A program made the position numbers and the translations under genes. Shown here one piece after another: positions 1 to 7,936 of a stretch of 24,895 nt of DNA. The notes beneath the pieces were generated by a model. It was not told the origin of the DNA. It saw only the letters and a list, made by a program, of their open reading frames with translations, and ran no database searches. This DNA is from Puniceispirillum sp965657105 (GTDB taxonomy: Bacteria; Pseudomonadota; Alphaproteobacteria; Puniceispirillales; Puniceispirillaceae), in the NCBI RefSeq assembly GCF_965657105.1, contig NZ_CBFHNB010000028.1:1-24895 (forward strand), in the 5' to 3' direction. Within the stretch, counting starts at the first letter, position 1. Each line of letters opens with the position of its first letter.

Positions 1-72
1 CGCCTATCGGTCACACCTGTTACCGCACCGCAATGGAACATCATCATGGATATGGCCGAAACGACACTCTAG
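1..72 (+). CDS. EVE-domain protein, C-terminal end only (partial)
   Basis: The first frame is open from the window edge to a TAG at 70-72 and encodes 23 residues beginning RLSVTPVTAPQW and ending MAETTL. The pattern R-L-S-V-x-P-V-T-x-x-x-W-x-x-I resembles the extreme C-terminus of EVE-domain (PUA-like fold, thymocyte nuclear protein 1 type) proteins, which are about 140 residues long and thought to bind modified bases in DNA or RNA. Only the tail is visible, so the binding pocket cannot be checked. It converges on the lipid A N-terminal-domain gene, with about 100 bp between the stops. The assignment rests on recall of the family's tail motif. Confidence 0.6.
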   Translation, partial: RLSVTPVTAPQWNIIMDMAETTL

Positions 73-84
73 AGCAAATCCCGA

Positions 85-102
85 ACAGATGAAAACATCT
101 GT
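85..102. terminator. Hairpin between convergent genes, possible terminator
   Basis: ACAGATG, then AAAA, then CATCTGT form a perfect 7-bp stem with a 4-base loop, 12 bp after the EVE-domain stop and 72 bp from the stop of the opposing gene. Neither side has a T-tract, so this is a weak intrinsic terminator or simply a 3'-end stabilising hairpin. The rest of 73-174 is AT-rich and shows nothing else I can name. Confidence 0.4.
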
Positions 103-174
103 GATCACGTATCAATTCTAATAATAAATAGATCATGGCAACTCAATTCATCATGAAGCAGAATGCTCTGATGC

Positions 175-543
175 TTAGCTAGCGCCATTCTGGCTACGAT
201 GGATGAAATATAGATTGCGGAAATAAATGAACAGGCCAAGACCCTGTCCACTGATAATCACCGGATCTTGCCGCCAGATGGCATATAACAACAGAACACT
301 GCCGCCACCTATCGAGAAATACCAGAATGCCAACGGAATGACTGACCGTCCCTGACCTTCAGAGCTCAGCCACTGCAAAATAAACCGCATCGCAAACAGT
401 CCCTGTCCGGCAAAACCGACAATCACCATGATCTGTTCGGGATGCGTGGCAAGACTGGCTGGCAAAAACGGAAACACCGTCAATAGCACCGTAGCGATAG
501 CGCCAACGGCCACTTCAATCTGGCCAGACATAAGTTCGATCAT
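175..543 (-). CDS. Lipid A biosynthesis N-terminal domain (LAB_N) membrane protein
   Basis: A 122-residue small membrane protein. It shows the LAB_N pattern: G-Q-G-L-F-x-x-R-F-x-x-Q-W, then S-E-x-x-G-x-S-x-x-P, F-W-Y-F-S, a Y-A-I-W-R-x-D-P-V segment and a closing Y-F-R-N-L. Three to four hydrophobic spans are visible. In the family this domain occurs either fused to the N-terminus of LpxB or as a stand-alone protein next to GT2 and GT39 genes, as here. Its exact activity is not established. I chose the ATG at 543 because it follows the GT2 stop by one base and has AAAAAAGGG about 8 bases upstream. A longer frame starting at 609 would run 65 bases into the GT2 gene and adds only residues encoded by a DNA repeat. 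It probably acts with the two upstream glycosyltransferases. Confidence 0.85.
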   Translation of the reverse strand: MIELMSGQIEVAVGAIATVLLTVFPFLPASLATHPEQIMVIVGFAGQGLFAMRFILQWLSSEGQGRSVIPLAFWYFSIGGGSVLLLYAIWRQDPVIISGQGLGLFIYFRNLYFIHRSQNGAS

Positions 544-544
544 T

Positions 545-1357
545 CTATGACCCTTTTTTGATACGTGAGCGTTTTTTGGGGACGTTTTGGGAACGTTTTG
601 GGACAGCAATCTCGATCACCGTATCATGTCGTGGTGCCCGTTTTAATAACCAAATGACACCAATAATATCAGAAATACCAACCAATAGCCGATCCAAAAC
701 CTGATATTTTGACTGTCCTTGCGTTCGTGCCCGGTGCGCAACAGCAACGCCGGTTACCCCACCACCATGGCGGCGGACAAGGCTTGGCATAAAGCGATGC
801 ATATGATTGAAAAAGGGAAGCTCAATAAACAGATCCCGATGCAAAATCTTGATCCCGCAGCCTGAATCGGGATGCGTATCACCAAGCAACGCTTTACGAA
901 TCCATTTGGCAATCCGTGACGCCAATAACTTTAATTCAGTATCCTTGCGCTTTTGCCGGATGCCTGCGGCCATGCCGCGTTCCGGATAATCAGCAAGTAA
1001 GGCCGCTTCTAATGCCGGAAAGTCGCTTGGCACATTCTGCCCATCGCCATCCAGAACCGCAATCAGATATCCGTTCGCCGCCAGCAACCCAGAGCGCAAG
1101 GCCGCGCTTTGACCTGCCCGCTTAGCATGCCGTAAAACACGTAATTGCGGAATCGCGCGCTGGCTGTCGGACAATTCTTCGGCAGTGGCGTCGGTACTCG
1201 CGTCATCAATATAGATTATTTCGAATGTTCGACCTGCCATCGCGGTCACGATTTCATCGATAAGCGGACGGATATTACCCGCCTCATTCATAACCGGAAC
1301 CAATACTGATATATCAATATCCGCTTTACGCGATGCGTTTGCCGTATTTTGCGCCAT
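545..1357 (-). CDS. GT2 family glycosyltransferase (polyprenyl-phosphate sugar transferase type)
   Basis: 270 residues with a GT-A fold of the dolichol-phosphate mannosyltransferase/ArnC type. The N-terminal V-P-V-M-N-E-A-G-N-I motif lies at about 20-29, the first acidic pair Y-I-D-D-A-S-T-D at 49-56, and the metal-binding D-G-D-G-Q at 103-107. Such enzymes move a sugar from a nucleotide donor to a polyprenyl phosphate at the inner face of the membrane. Unlike ArnC it has no clear C-terminal pair of membrane spans, only one weak hydrophobic stretch near 224-240, so it may rely on the LAB_N partner. The ATG at 1357 has no strong ribosome site. The C-terminal tail is basic (K-K-R-S-R-I-K-K) and is encoded by an 11-bp DNA repeat. 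Donor and acceptor cannot be told from sequence. Confidence 0.85.
   Translation of the reverse strand: MAQNTANASRKADIDISVLVPVMNEAGNIRPLIDEIVTAMAGRTFEIIYIDDASTDATAEELSDSQRAIPQLRVLRHAKRAGQSAALRSGLLAANGYLIAVLDGDGQNVPSDFPALEAALLADYPERGMAAGIRQKRKDTELKLLASRIAKWIRKALLGDTHPDSGCGIKILHRDLFIELPFFNHMHRFMPSLVRRHGGGVTGVAVAHRARTQGQSKYQVLDRLLVGISDIIGVIWLLKRAPRHDTVIEIAVPKRSQNVPKKRSRIKKGS
570..603. repeat. 11-bp tandem repeat in the GT2 tail
   Basis: Three consecutive copies of CGTTTTGGGAA-like units: a 13-bp variant at 570-582, then 583-593 and 594-603. They lie inside the 3' end of the GT2 gene. Because 11 is not a multiple of three, the repeat encodes the peptide S-Q-N-V-P-K in the GT2 frame and again in the frame that leads into LAB_N. 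Confidence 0.7.
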
Positions 1358-1402
1358 AAATTAACCAACCATCTGGTAGAGCTACGAAATTATTACCGCT
1401 TC

Positions 1403-3064
1403 TTACCCTGTGCGGCTAGCGCCGTCAAACATCTGCACACGATAGATGAGCATTATTGCAGATTGCCCCTTTGATATATTGATACCGCTGACTTGAATCG
1501 GCGTGTCCAGCTTCAGCCCCAGCGCTTTGGCTGTTTCCAGAAACATCTCATGTTCGCGGCTTTCGATGAGCGCAACACCACCTGACGCTTCACCTAGAAA
1601 AAACGCGGCTTCGCGCCCATTCAAAAGCAGCAGATCCTTACCTAGCAAAAATACTAATGATGGCTCGTGATAGCCTGCCGCGGCAATCGCTGCGGGGCGG
1701 GTGGGCATCTGCGCAATCACCTTATTGATGGCGGTTGATAGATGAATGCGGTGCAACGATGGCAGCAATCCGGCAATCGCAAAAATATTAAATGCCATCG
1801 CTGCGGCCAACATCATGCCAAGCGGGCGGATATTCTGCGTCAGAATCCATTGCAGCCCGAACCAACTTGCACATGCCGCAGCAATCGTCCCAAGTCCGGC
1901 AAAGGCAAAGGCGGTAACGCTATTTTCACCACCATAATTTATCGCCCCCCAGATCAACAGCATCGCAAAAATCACCGCCACAAGAAGGCTAAAAAATTCG
2001 AAGGACGTGATCGTGTAGCGCACCAATTTGGCTTGTGGCAAAGCTGTTCGGATACCAACAACACATAGTAACGCAAGAGCTGGTAAGACAGGTAAAGGAT
2101 AATGCGGTAATTTAGTTGGCGTCAGCTCGATGATAAACCAGAACGGCACCAGCCATGCCACGAGGAAACGGGCTTCGCTATTGGCCAGAATCTGCCGCAA
2201 ACTAAGAAGCGCACGCGGCAATAGCAAACAAGCTGGCCATAACAGAACAGCAAGCAAAACCAGATATGTTCCCGGTGGTGCGCCATGCGATTCCTGACCT
2301 GACTGAATCTTGGCCAGAAAATCACCCTTTATGGCAATATCCAGAAACGCCCCATCGGTTGCCAGACTCACCAAAGTTGCCCAAGGTAGGACAAGCGCCG
2401 CCACTATCGCCAAGCCCGACAGCACGCGCATTCGGCGCAGCAACCCCAGATCGCGATGCCAAATCACTAATGACAATGCGGTTAACAGTGCCAGCAATGG
2501 CGCAATCGGCCCCTTGACCAGAACCGCTAGCCCCATAATCACCCAGAACGCCAGAAACGCCGATCGAGGCGGCGTGGTGCCATCAAGATAGGCGCGATAG
2601 ATCATCAATAGTGACAATTGCTGCCAGACACATAAGCCCATCAGCAAGGCATCGGTCTTGGCCAGATGCGCTTCGGCAAACACCACCAGACTGGTGCCAA
2701 GAAAAGCTGTCCCTATCAAGGCCAGTCGCGGTTGATATAGCAAAAGTCCAGCGCGATATGTGCCGACTAGCGCCAGCAAAAGCCCCAGCAGACTAGGCAC
2801 GCGATATACCGCAATATCGTCATCGCCAAATAGCTGTGCGCTGACAGATTGAAGCCAATAGATGCCAACAGGTTTTTTGGCGCGCAAATCCTCCTGAAAG
2901 CGCACAGTAACGAAATCGCCACTTTCAACCATCTGTTTGCTAGCCTGGGCAAAACGCGCTTCGTCACGATCCATCGGCGGCACCAGTTGATGCCCTATCA
3001 GAACAAAGATAGTCAAAAGCCCAAGAAGCAGATATAAAATCGAACGGTGTGAGATAAGGGACAA
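1403..3064 (-). CDS. GT39/ArnT-like lipid-linked sugar glycosyltransferase
   Basis: 553 residues, integral inner-membrane protein with about 12 hydrophobic spans and a short soluble C-terminal part. After the first span comes P-P-M-D-R-D-E-A-R-F (29-38). Its D-E pair is the catalytic/metal loop typical of PMT and ArnT enzymes, followed by K-K-P-V-G-I-Y-W-L-Q. Members take a sugar from a polyprenyl-phosphate carrier and attach it on the periplasmic side to lipid A, protein or glycan. The adjacent GT2 and LAB_N genes, in the same direction, probably make the carrier-linked sugar. The start is a TTG at 3064, supported by AAAGGA seven bases upstream; no ATG or GTG upstream shares the frame. Lipid A is a likely acceptor by context only. 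Confidence 0.85.
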   Translation of the reverse strand: MSLISHRSILYLLLGLLTIFVLIGHQLVPPMDRDEARFAQASKQMVESGDFVTVRFQEDLRAKKPVGIYWLQSVSAQLFGDDDIAVYRVPSLLGLLLALVGTYRAGLLLYQPRLALIGTAFLGTSLVVFAEAHLAKTDALLMGLCVWQQLSLLMIYRAYLDGTTPPRSAFLAFWVIMGLAVLVKGPIAPLLALLTALSLVIWHRDLGLLRRMRVLSGLAIVAALVLPWATLVSLATDGAFLDIAIKGDFLAKIQSGQESHGAPPGTYLVLLAVLLWPACLLLPRALLSLRQILANSEARFLVAWLVPFWFIIELTPTKLPHYPLPVLPALALLCVVGIRTALPQAKLVRYTITSFEFFSLLVAVIFAMLLIWGAINYGGENSVTAFAFAGLGTIAAACASWFGLQWILTQNIRPLGMMLAAAMAFNIFAIAGLLPSLHRIHLSTAINKVIAQMPTRPAAIAAAGYHEPSLVFLLGKDLLLLNGREAAFFLGEASGGVALIESREHEMFLETAKALGLKLDTPIQVSGINISKGQSAIMLIYRVQMFDGASRTG

Positions 3065-3287
3065 ACCCGTTTCCTTTGCGCATCCACGCTACCAGTTAAG
3101 ACGCGCCCATAGGTTTAGGCAATTTACCACTAAATGAACAGCCCTGATCGCAATAAACCAATACACTTTGAGACATTGCTGTCGCCTTAGACCTAAATCG
3201 CCGTAAATATTTTAGAATACCACGAAATATTTTAGACTAAATTTACCAGTTTATTCATGATTGACAGATTTCGGGAAAGCCACCTCT
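3065..3287. promoter_or_regulatory. Divergent intergenic region between GT39 and MATE genes
   Basis: A 223-bp AT-rich spacer must hold promoters for both outward-facing genes. It contains two copies of AAATATTTTAGA (see the separate repeat entry) and two copies of a TTAGAC(C)TAAAT element near 3187 and 3232. A TTGAGA at 3168-3173 could be a -35 box for the MATE gene, but no good -10 lies at the right distance. No LexA box of the GAAC-N7-GTTC type is visible. Confidence 0.4.
3205..3236. repeat. Direct repeat AAATATTTTAGA, 20-bp period
   Basis: Identical 12-bp copies lie at 3205-3216 and 3225-3236, so their starts are 20 bp apart, about two helical turns. The core AAATATTT is itself palindromic. 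The second copy ends about 50 bp before the MATE start, a position that would suit a regulator or a UP-like element. Confidence 0.6.
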
Positions 3288-4652
3288 ATGTCCACAAACA
3301 TAAATGACCCTATCGCCCAGACGCGCTGGCGGCATATATGGTCGCTGTCATGGCCAATTTTCCTTGCCAATATAACGGTGCCGCTGGTCGGGGCAGTTGA
3401 TGCGGCGATGATGGGGCGGCTTGATAATGTTGCTTATATAGGGGGAGTCGGGCTTGGCGCTTTGATTTTCAATTTCATTTATTTTGGCTTTGGTTTCTTG
3501 CGCATGGGCACAACTGGACTTGTTGCCCAGGCTCATGGCCGCAACCTGCCAGACGAGATTGTAAATTTGCTGGCACGCGGTTTATTTCTGGCTTTATCGT
3601 TTGGCATTCTATTGATTCTAGCCATGCCAGTGATCAACTGGATCGCCGTGATCAGCTTTGCTGGCAGTAGCGACGTTGAAGCCCTGATGGTATCCTATCT
3701 CAATGTCCGGCTTTTTGCCGTTCCCGCCGCGCTGGCGAATACCGTTCTGATTGGGTGCCTGTTTGGCCGCCAGAATATGCGGCTTTGCATGGCGCATCTA
3801 TTGATCGTCAATGTGCTGAACTTGATTCTCAATATCGGCTTTGTGCTTGGCTTAGGCATGGATGTCGAGGGGGTTGCGCTTGCTTCGGCAATCGCCCAAT
3901 GGACCGGCTTTATCGTGACCTTCAGTCTGATGAAATGGCAATGGGGACACATGCTTGATGGGTTTATCAAGCATCTATTTTCTGGCTTATTCACCGGCAA
4001 CTCACGCTGGTTGCAATGGGACGCATTTGGCGATTTCTTTCGGCTTGGTCGGGATATTTTTATCCGCACCATGCTATTGCTGGTATGCGAAGCCATCCTT
4101 TTGAATCAAGCGGCACAGCTTGGCGATCTCGAACTGGCAGCCTGTCATCTGATGATGGTGATTTTTACCATGATTGCATTTGGCCTTGATGGGTTTGCCC
4201 ATGCTGCCGAAGCGTTGGTGGGGGCGGCGATTGGCCGTAATGATCGGGATATGCTTGACCGGGCTATTTGGCGCACAAACAGTTTGGCCTTCCTGACCGC
4301 TATCCTGATAGCACTGATAATCTGGCTTGGCCGCGATATCATCATTGGTTTGCTGACCCAGCAAAGCGATCTTTTTGCGCTGACCGCGGCCCATTGGATA
4401 TGGATTATTATGATCGCCCCTGCTTCATGTCTTGCCTTTCAACTTGATGGTATTTTCATCGGCGCAACGCGCGCCAGCGAAATGCGTAATGCGATGATCA
4501 TTTCGGCAATCTTGTTTGTGTTACTGATCTGGGGATTGCGAGGCTATGGCATTGCTGGCCTGATGAGTGCCTTTACCATTTATCTTGCCTTGCGCGGCTT
4601 CACCCTTTGGCTATATCTTGGACGCGTCCGCAAAATGGCGGAACATAATTAA
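3288..4652 (+). CDS. dinF: MATE family efflux transporter, DinF type
   Basis: 454 residues with about twelve hydrophobic spans in two halves, close to the 459 of E. coli DinF. W-P-I-F-L-A-N-I-T-V-P-L-V-G-A-V-D-A-A-M-M-G matches the first MATE span. Near the C-terminus L-D-G-I-F-I-G-A-T-R-A-S-E-M-R-N-A-M is the DinF-branch signature. The protein should export organic cations or related compounds across the inner membrane by sodium or proton exchange; its substrate is unknown. I chose the ATG at 3288, with GGGAAAG upstream, over an in-frame TTG at 3261 that has no ribosome site. The aminopeptidase gene starts 16 bases after its stop, so the two are probably co-transcribed. In E. coli dinF is SOS-controlled, but no LexA box is seen here. 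Confidence 0.9.
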   Translation: MSTNINDPIAQTRWRHIWSLSWPIFLANITVPLVGAVDAAMMGRLDNVAYIGGVGLGALIFNFIYFGFGFLRMGTTGLVAQAHGRNLPDEIVNLLARGLFLALSFGILLILAMPVINWIAVISFAGSSDVEALMVSYLNVRLFAVPAALANTVLIGCLFGRQNMRLCMAHLLIVNVLNLILNIGFVLGLGMDVEGVALASAIAQWTGFIVTFSLMKWQWGHMLDGFIKHLFSGLFTGNSRWLQWDAFGDFFRLGRDIFIRTMLLLVCEAILLNQAAQLGDLELAACHLMMVIFTMIAFGLDGFAHAAEALVGAAIGRNDRDMLDRAIWRTNSLAFLTAILIALIIWLGRDIIIGLLTQQSDLFALTAAHWIWIIMIAPASCLAFQLDGIFIGATRASEMRNAMIISAILFVLLIWGLRGYGIAGLMSAFTIYLALRGFTLWLYLGRVRKMAEHN

Positions 4653-4668
4653 ACAGCGGAACTGGTGC

Positions 4669-6075
4669 ATGGCTGACATTTATTCTAACGCAACTGATTT
4701 TGGCCTGATGATGCCATCATCGGAACCTGACACTATTCTGCCGCTATATGTGGTCACCACCAAAAGCTGGCAGACGTGGTTCACAGCCGCAGCCGATCAT
4801 CATCAACGCTGGATTAACGATCAGGGATTCACACCAAAGCCTGGTCGAGTCATCACCTTGCCTGGCCAGGATGGCACCCTTACTGGTGCTGTCGCTATCA
4901 TCAGCGACCAGCCAATCTGGGATGCTGCCCCAATTGCGGATGCGCTACCGGTTCAGACATGGCGGATCGATCATCATGCGCTTGGCACCAGCTTTGATGA
5001 CGGCTTCATGCTTGGCTGGGCATTGGCGCATTACCGCTACACGACCTATCGCGACAAACCCGCACCTGCGCGCGCCTCGATCATGCTGCCCGCAGAATCA
5101 GATACTGCGCGCATTCTGGGGCTGGCTAGTGGCATCTATCTTGGTCGCGACATGATCAATATGCCACCCAACAAGATGAATCCAGCTGGGCTTGAAGACA
5201 CCGCGCGGGCACTGGCCAAAACCCATAAAGCCAAAATCACCGTCATTGCAGGTGCCAAGCTAGCATCGAATTTTCCCGCCATTGATTGTGTTGGGCGGGC
5301 GGCTGAATGCCCACCGCGCCTGATTGATATGCGCTGGGGTAAAAGTGGCCCGAAAATCACCCTGATTGGCAAAGGCATTACCTTTGATTCTGGCGGTCTT
5401 GATCTGAAACCATCCAAAGCGATGGAGATGATGAAAAAGGATATGGGCGGTAGTGCCATCGCCCTTGGTCTTGCCAACGCGCTGATGCACGCCAATGTGC
5501 CGATACAGCTTCGCGTGCTTGTCCCAACAGCCGAAAATGCCGTATCAGAACGATCCATGCGGCCGCTTGATATTATCGACACACGAGCCAAACTAAAGGT
5601 CGAAATCGGAAATACTGATGCCGAAGGGCGTTTGGTGCTGGCTGATGCCATCACCTATGCGCGTGAAGACAAACCTGATTTCATGATTGATTTTGCAACC
5701 CTGACAGGCGCGGCGCGTGTTGCCCTTGGCACCGAATTACCCGCCTTATTTGCCAATGATGATAATGTCGCCCGTGCGATCATTGATGCCAGCAACAAGG
5801 CACATGATCCGCTTTGGCAATTACCTTTATTCGATGATTATGACCGTCATCTTGATGCTGGCTATGCGGCGATGTCCAGCACTGGTGCGGGCGGATATGG
5901 CGGGGCGATTACGGCCGCGCTCTTTCTGCGCCGCTTTGCTGGCACTGACAGCAACTGGGCACATATTGACGTGATGGCCTGGAATCTATCTGCGCGTCCA
6001 GGCCGGCCAAAAGGCGGTGAGGTCATGAGCTTGCGCGCTTTATTCGACTATATTGACGGGCTTGCCCATAGCTAG
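4669..6075 (+). CDS. M17 family leucyl aminopeptidase (PepA/PepB-like)
   Basis: 468 residues; cytosolic di-zinc or di-manganese exopeptidase that releases N-terminal residues from peptides. The full M17 active site is present: K235 and D240 in G-K-G-I-T-F-D-S-G-G, K247 in L-D-L-K-P, D258 in K-K-D-M-G-G, and D317, E319 and R321 in the hallmark N-T-D-A-E-G-R-L. The N-terminal third is the variable macro-like domain. The ATG at 4669 has only a weak GCGGA upstream; an upstream extension would lie inside the MATE gene. This is the shorter alphaproteobacterial branch rather than classical PepA (about 500 residues), so no symbol is given. Confidence 0.92.
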   Translation: MADIYSNATDFGLMMPSSEPDTILPLYVVTTKSWQTWFTAAADHHQRWINDQGFTPKPGRVITLPGQDGTLTGAVAIISDQPIWDAAPIADALPVQTWRIDHHALGTSFDDGFMLGWALAHYRYTTYRDKPAPARASIMLPAESDTARILGLASGIYLGRDMINMPPNKMNPAGLEDTARALAKTHKAKITVIAGAKLASNFPAIDCVGRAAECPPRLIDMRWGKSGPKITLIGKGITFDSGGLDLKPSKAMEMMKKDMGGSAIALGLANALMHANVPIQLRVLVPTAENAVSERSMRPLDIIDTRAKLKVEIGNTDAEGRLVLADAITYAREDKPDFMIDFATLTGAARVALGTELPALFANDDNVARAIIDASNKAHDPLWQLPLFDDYDRHLDAGYAAMSSTGAGGYGGAITAALFLRRFAGTDSNWAHIDVMAWNLSARPGRPKGGEVMSLRALFDYIDGLAHS

Positions 6076-6083
6076 ATCATAAG

Positions 6084-6109
6084 CCTGGCTAGATCGTCCC
6101 CTAGCTAGG
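6084..6109. terminator. Inverted repeat between convergent genes
   Basis: CCTGGCTAG at 6084-6092 pairs with CTAGCTAGG at 6101-6109 (9 bp with one G-U pair and an 8-base loop), and can be extended by two weaker pairs. It lies between the aminopeptidase stop and the ghrA stop, so it could end transcription from both sides. There is no T-tract on either strand, so efficiency is doubtful. The 45-bp spacer also reads as three degenerate 16-17 bp units that each begin GCTAG (6071, 6088, 6104). Confidence 0.4.
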
Positions 6110-6118
6110 TTACAAGCC

Positions 6119-7048
6119 CTAATAGCCCCGATCCCAGTCAACCTTATTTGCTGGCACCTTGCCTGCCATGATATCCGTGATCGCGGACGCTACCTGTCTG
6201 GCGGCGGTTTGCGGATTGGTTTGTGCCGCCACATGTGGCCAGACGGTAATTTTCGGATGTGTCCAGAAAGGATGCGTTGCGGGCAGAGGTTCGGTGACAA
6301 AAACATCCAGTGCCGCGCCGCCGATTTTACCGCTATCAAGCGCTGCCAGCAAATCATCCTCAACCAGCTGGCCACCGCGACCGCCATTGATCACAAAGGC
6401 ACCATCGGCAAGTCCGGCAAAGAAGTCAGCATTCATGATACCGCTTGTTGCGGGGGTCAGGGGTAATACCGACACGACAATATCCGTATCTGCCAGAAAT
6501 GATGGCAATGCCTCCATGCCGGCGAACATCTCTACATCATGAAGCGTCCGTTTGGTGCGGGCCCAACCTTTGACCTTGAATCCCAGACTGGCAAAGCGTG
6601 TGGCAATAACACTGCCAATCGCACCCACGCCCATAATGCCGATCACTGCGCCGGTGGCTGGACGCTGTTCAAGCGGCTTCCATAATCTTTCGGCTTGCTG
6701 GGCGCGATATTGCGCACCATCACGCCACATATCCAGTGCATTCAGAATCGCCCAATGGCTCAGCGCATCTGACATATCCGGATCAACCAGTCGCACAAGA
6801 GGCACCGAACGCGGGGTGGTGTCGTCACCCATCATATGATCGACACCCTGGCCTTGCATGATAATGCCGCGCAGATTCGGCATCTTTGCCAATAACCCGC
6901 TTGGCGGTGCCCAGACCAGGGCAATATCCGCATGCATGCCAGCTTCTGATTCCAGATCAACAATATCAAAATCAGATAGTAACGGCGTTAGCCGCTGGCG
7001 CCACATCGCGCGATTATCGTCATTTCCGTAAAACCCAATCGAAATCAT
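6119..7048 (-). CDS. ghrA: Glyoxylate/hydroxypyruvate reductase A (D-2-hydroxyacid dehydrogenase)
   Basis: 309 residues, close to the 312 of E. coli GhrA. It reduces glyoxylate and hydroxypyruvate with NAD(P)H in the cytosol. The nucleotide-binding G-x-G-x-x-G lies at 140-145 within G-I-M-G-V-G-A-I-G. The catalytic triad is R224 (N-G-G-R-G), E253 (V-T-E-P-L-P) and H272 (W-P-H-V-A). G-W-A-R-T at 161-165, after the beta-alpha-beta unit, places an arginine where it could favour NADPH. The C-terminal V-D-W-D-R-G-Y tail is typical of the GhrA group. It is monocistronic between convergent and co-directional neighbours, 51 bp downstream of hisN. Confidence 0.9.
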   Translation of the reverse strand: MISIGFYGNDDNRAMWRQRLTPLLSDFDIVDLESEAGMHADIALVWAPPSGLLAKMPNLRGIIMQGQGVDHMMGDDTTPRSVPLVRLVDPDMSDALSHWAILNALDMWRDGAQYRAQQAERLWKPLEQRPATGAVIGIMGVGAIGSVIATRFASLGFKVKGWARTKRTLHDVEMFAGMEALPSFLADTDIVVSVLPLTPATSGIMNADFFAGLADGAFVINGGRGGQLVEDDLLAALDSGKIGGAALDVFVTEPLPATHPFWTHPKITVWPHVAAQTNPQTAARQVASAITDIMAGKVPANKVDWDRGY

Positions 7049-7099
7049 TCCCTATCGTCCTATCAAAATGCGGCACCAAATTATATCGCCATGTTGCGC

Positions 7100-7936
7100 C
7101 TAGTTTTGGATCAGGGCAATGATAGCGTGATGAAGGGCGGCCGTGCCAGCACAGACAAGACTGCTGGTGGTGGCAAGATCGATATCATTACCATCAAAGT
7201 CAGTCACAATCGCACCTGCCCCACGCATCACCTGAACCACACCCATGATATCATGCGGTGCAAGACTGTCTTCAATCACAGCGTCGATATAGCCCGCCGC
7301 CAAAAGCCCGAAATTATGACAATCACCGCCATAATTGGTGATGTTTGCCTGCGCACTGATTTTATTGAACACGGCTAGACCATGCGGCGAAAAGGCTTCG
7401 GGCGATGTGGTGGCGATCGTGGCATCGGCAATCGTCGTCACCTGACGCACGCTCAGCTTATCCCCATTCAAGGTGCTGCCATCCGCCGTGCCGATATAGG
7501 TTTCGTCAAGCACCGGCATATCGATCAGACCTGCGATAGGCCGGTCATTATGCGTAACCCCGACCAATGTGCCAAAGGTGGGTTTACCACTTACAAAGGC
7601 CTTGGTGCCATCGATCGGATCAATTACCCATTTATAGGGACTATCTCCAGCAGTTTTATCCCCCGATACAGCTTCGCTGAGACCAAATTCTTCACCAACG
7701 ATGCTATCATCGGGAAATTGCGCCGCAATCGCCCCACGCAAGGCCTGTTCAACGGATCTATCAGCGATGGTAACAGGGCTACTATCCGCTTTTGTTATGA
7801 CCTCGGGAAGTGCCCGAAAATAGGACTTTATGATGGGGCGTGACAATACTGTCAGACGTGCCAAAAACAAAGCCAGCTCGTTTGTGTCGAGCTGGCCTGC
7901 GCTAGTTGCTAATAATGGCTTAGCTGTCAGTGCCAT
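7100..7936 (-). CDS. hisN: Inositol-monophosphatase-family histidinol-phosphatase (HisN type)
   Basis: 278 residues of the lithium-sensitive phosphatase fold. Metal-binding residues are visible: G-E-E-F-G at 81-85, W-V-I-D-P-I-D-G-T at 103-111 (D106, D109), and D229 in A-P-H-D-I-M. The D-P-I-D-G-T-K-A-F-V-S-G-K-P-T-F-G-T-L stretch is characteristic of the HisN branch, which dephosphorylates histidinol phosphate in histidine synthesis. Related branches act on inositol phosphate or PAP, so the substrate is a family inference. Its ATG at 7936 lies inside the end of cycM (17-bp overlap), implying translational coupling. No other his genes are in the window. Confidence 0.8.
   Translation of the reverse strand: MALTAKPLLATSAGQLDTNELALFLARLTVLSRPIIKSYFRALPEVITKADSSPVTIADRSVEQALRGAIAAQFPDDSIVGEEFGLSEAVSGDKTAGDSPYKWVIDPIDGTKAFVSGKPTFGTLVGVTHNDRPIAGLIDMPVLDETYIGTADGSTLNGDKLSVRQVTTIADATIATTSPEAFSPHGLAVFNKISAQANITNYGGDCHNFGLLAAGYIDAVIEDSLAPHDIMGVVQVMRGAGAIVTDFDGNDIDLATTSSLVCAGTAALHHAIIALIQN

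Noticed and set aside
175..3064. Naming the cluster arnC/arnT (aminoarabinose transfer)
   Set aside because: The folds match, but arnA, arnB and arnD are absent from view and the GT2 lacks ArnC membrane spans, so the sugar cannot be assigned.
3065..3287. LexA (SOS) box upstream of the dinF-like gene
   Set aside because: No GAAC-N7-GTTC or GTTC-N7-GTTC pair is present; GAAC near 3137 has no partner at the right spacing.
5136..5654. A 172-codon open frame antisense to the aminopeptidase, and a 174-codon one antisense to dnaX (11554-12078)
   Set aside because: Both mirror highly conserved coding sequence. Their products are low-complexity (Ser/Ile-rich or Asp/Gly/Val repeats), as expected for shadows.
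7920..7936. Frameshift between cycM and hisN
   Set aside because: Both proteins have complete domains and expected lengths, so the 17-bp overlap is a normal compact junction.
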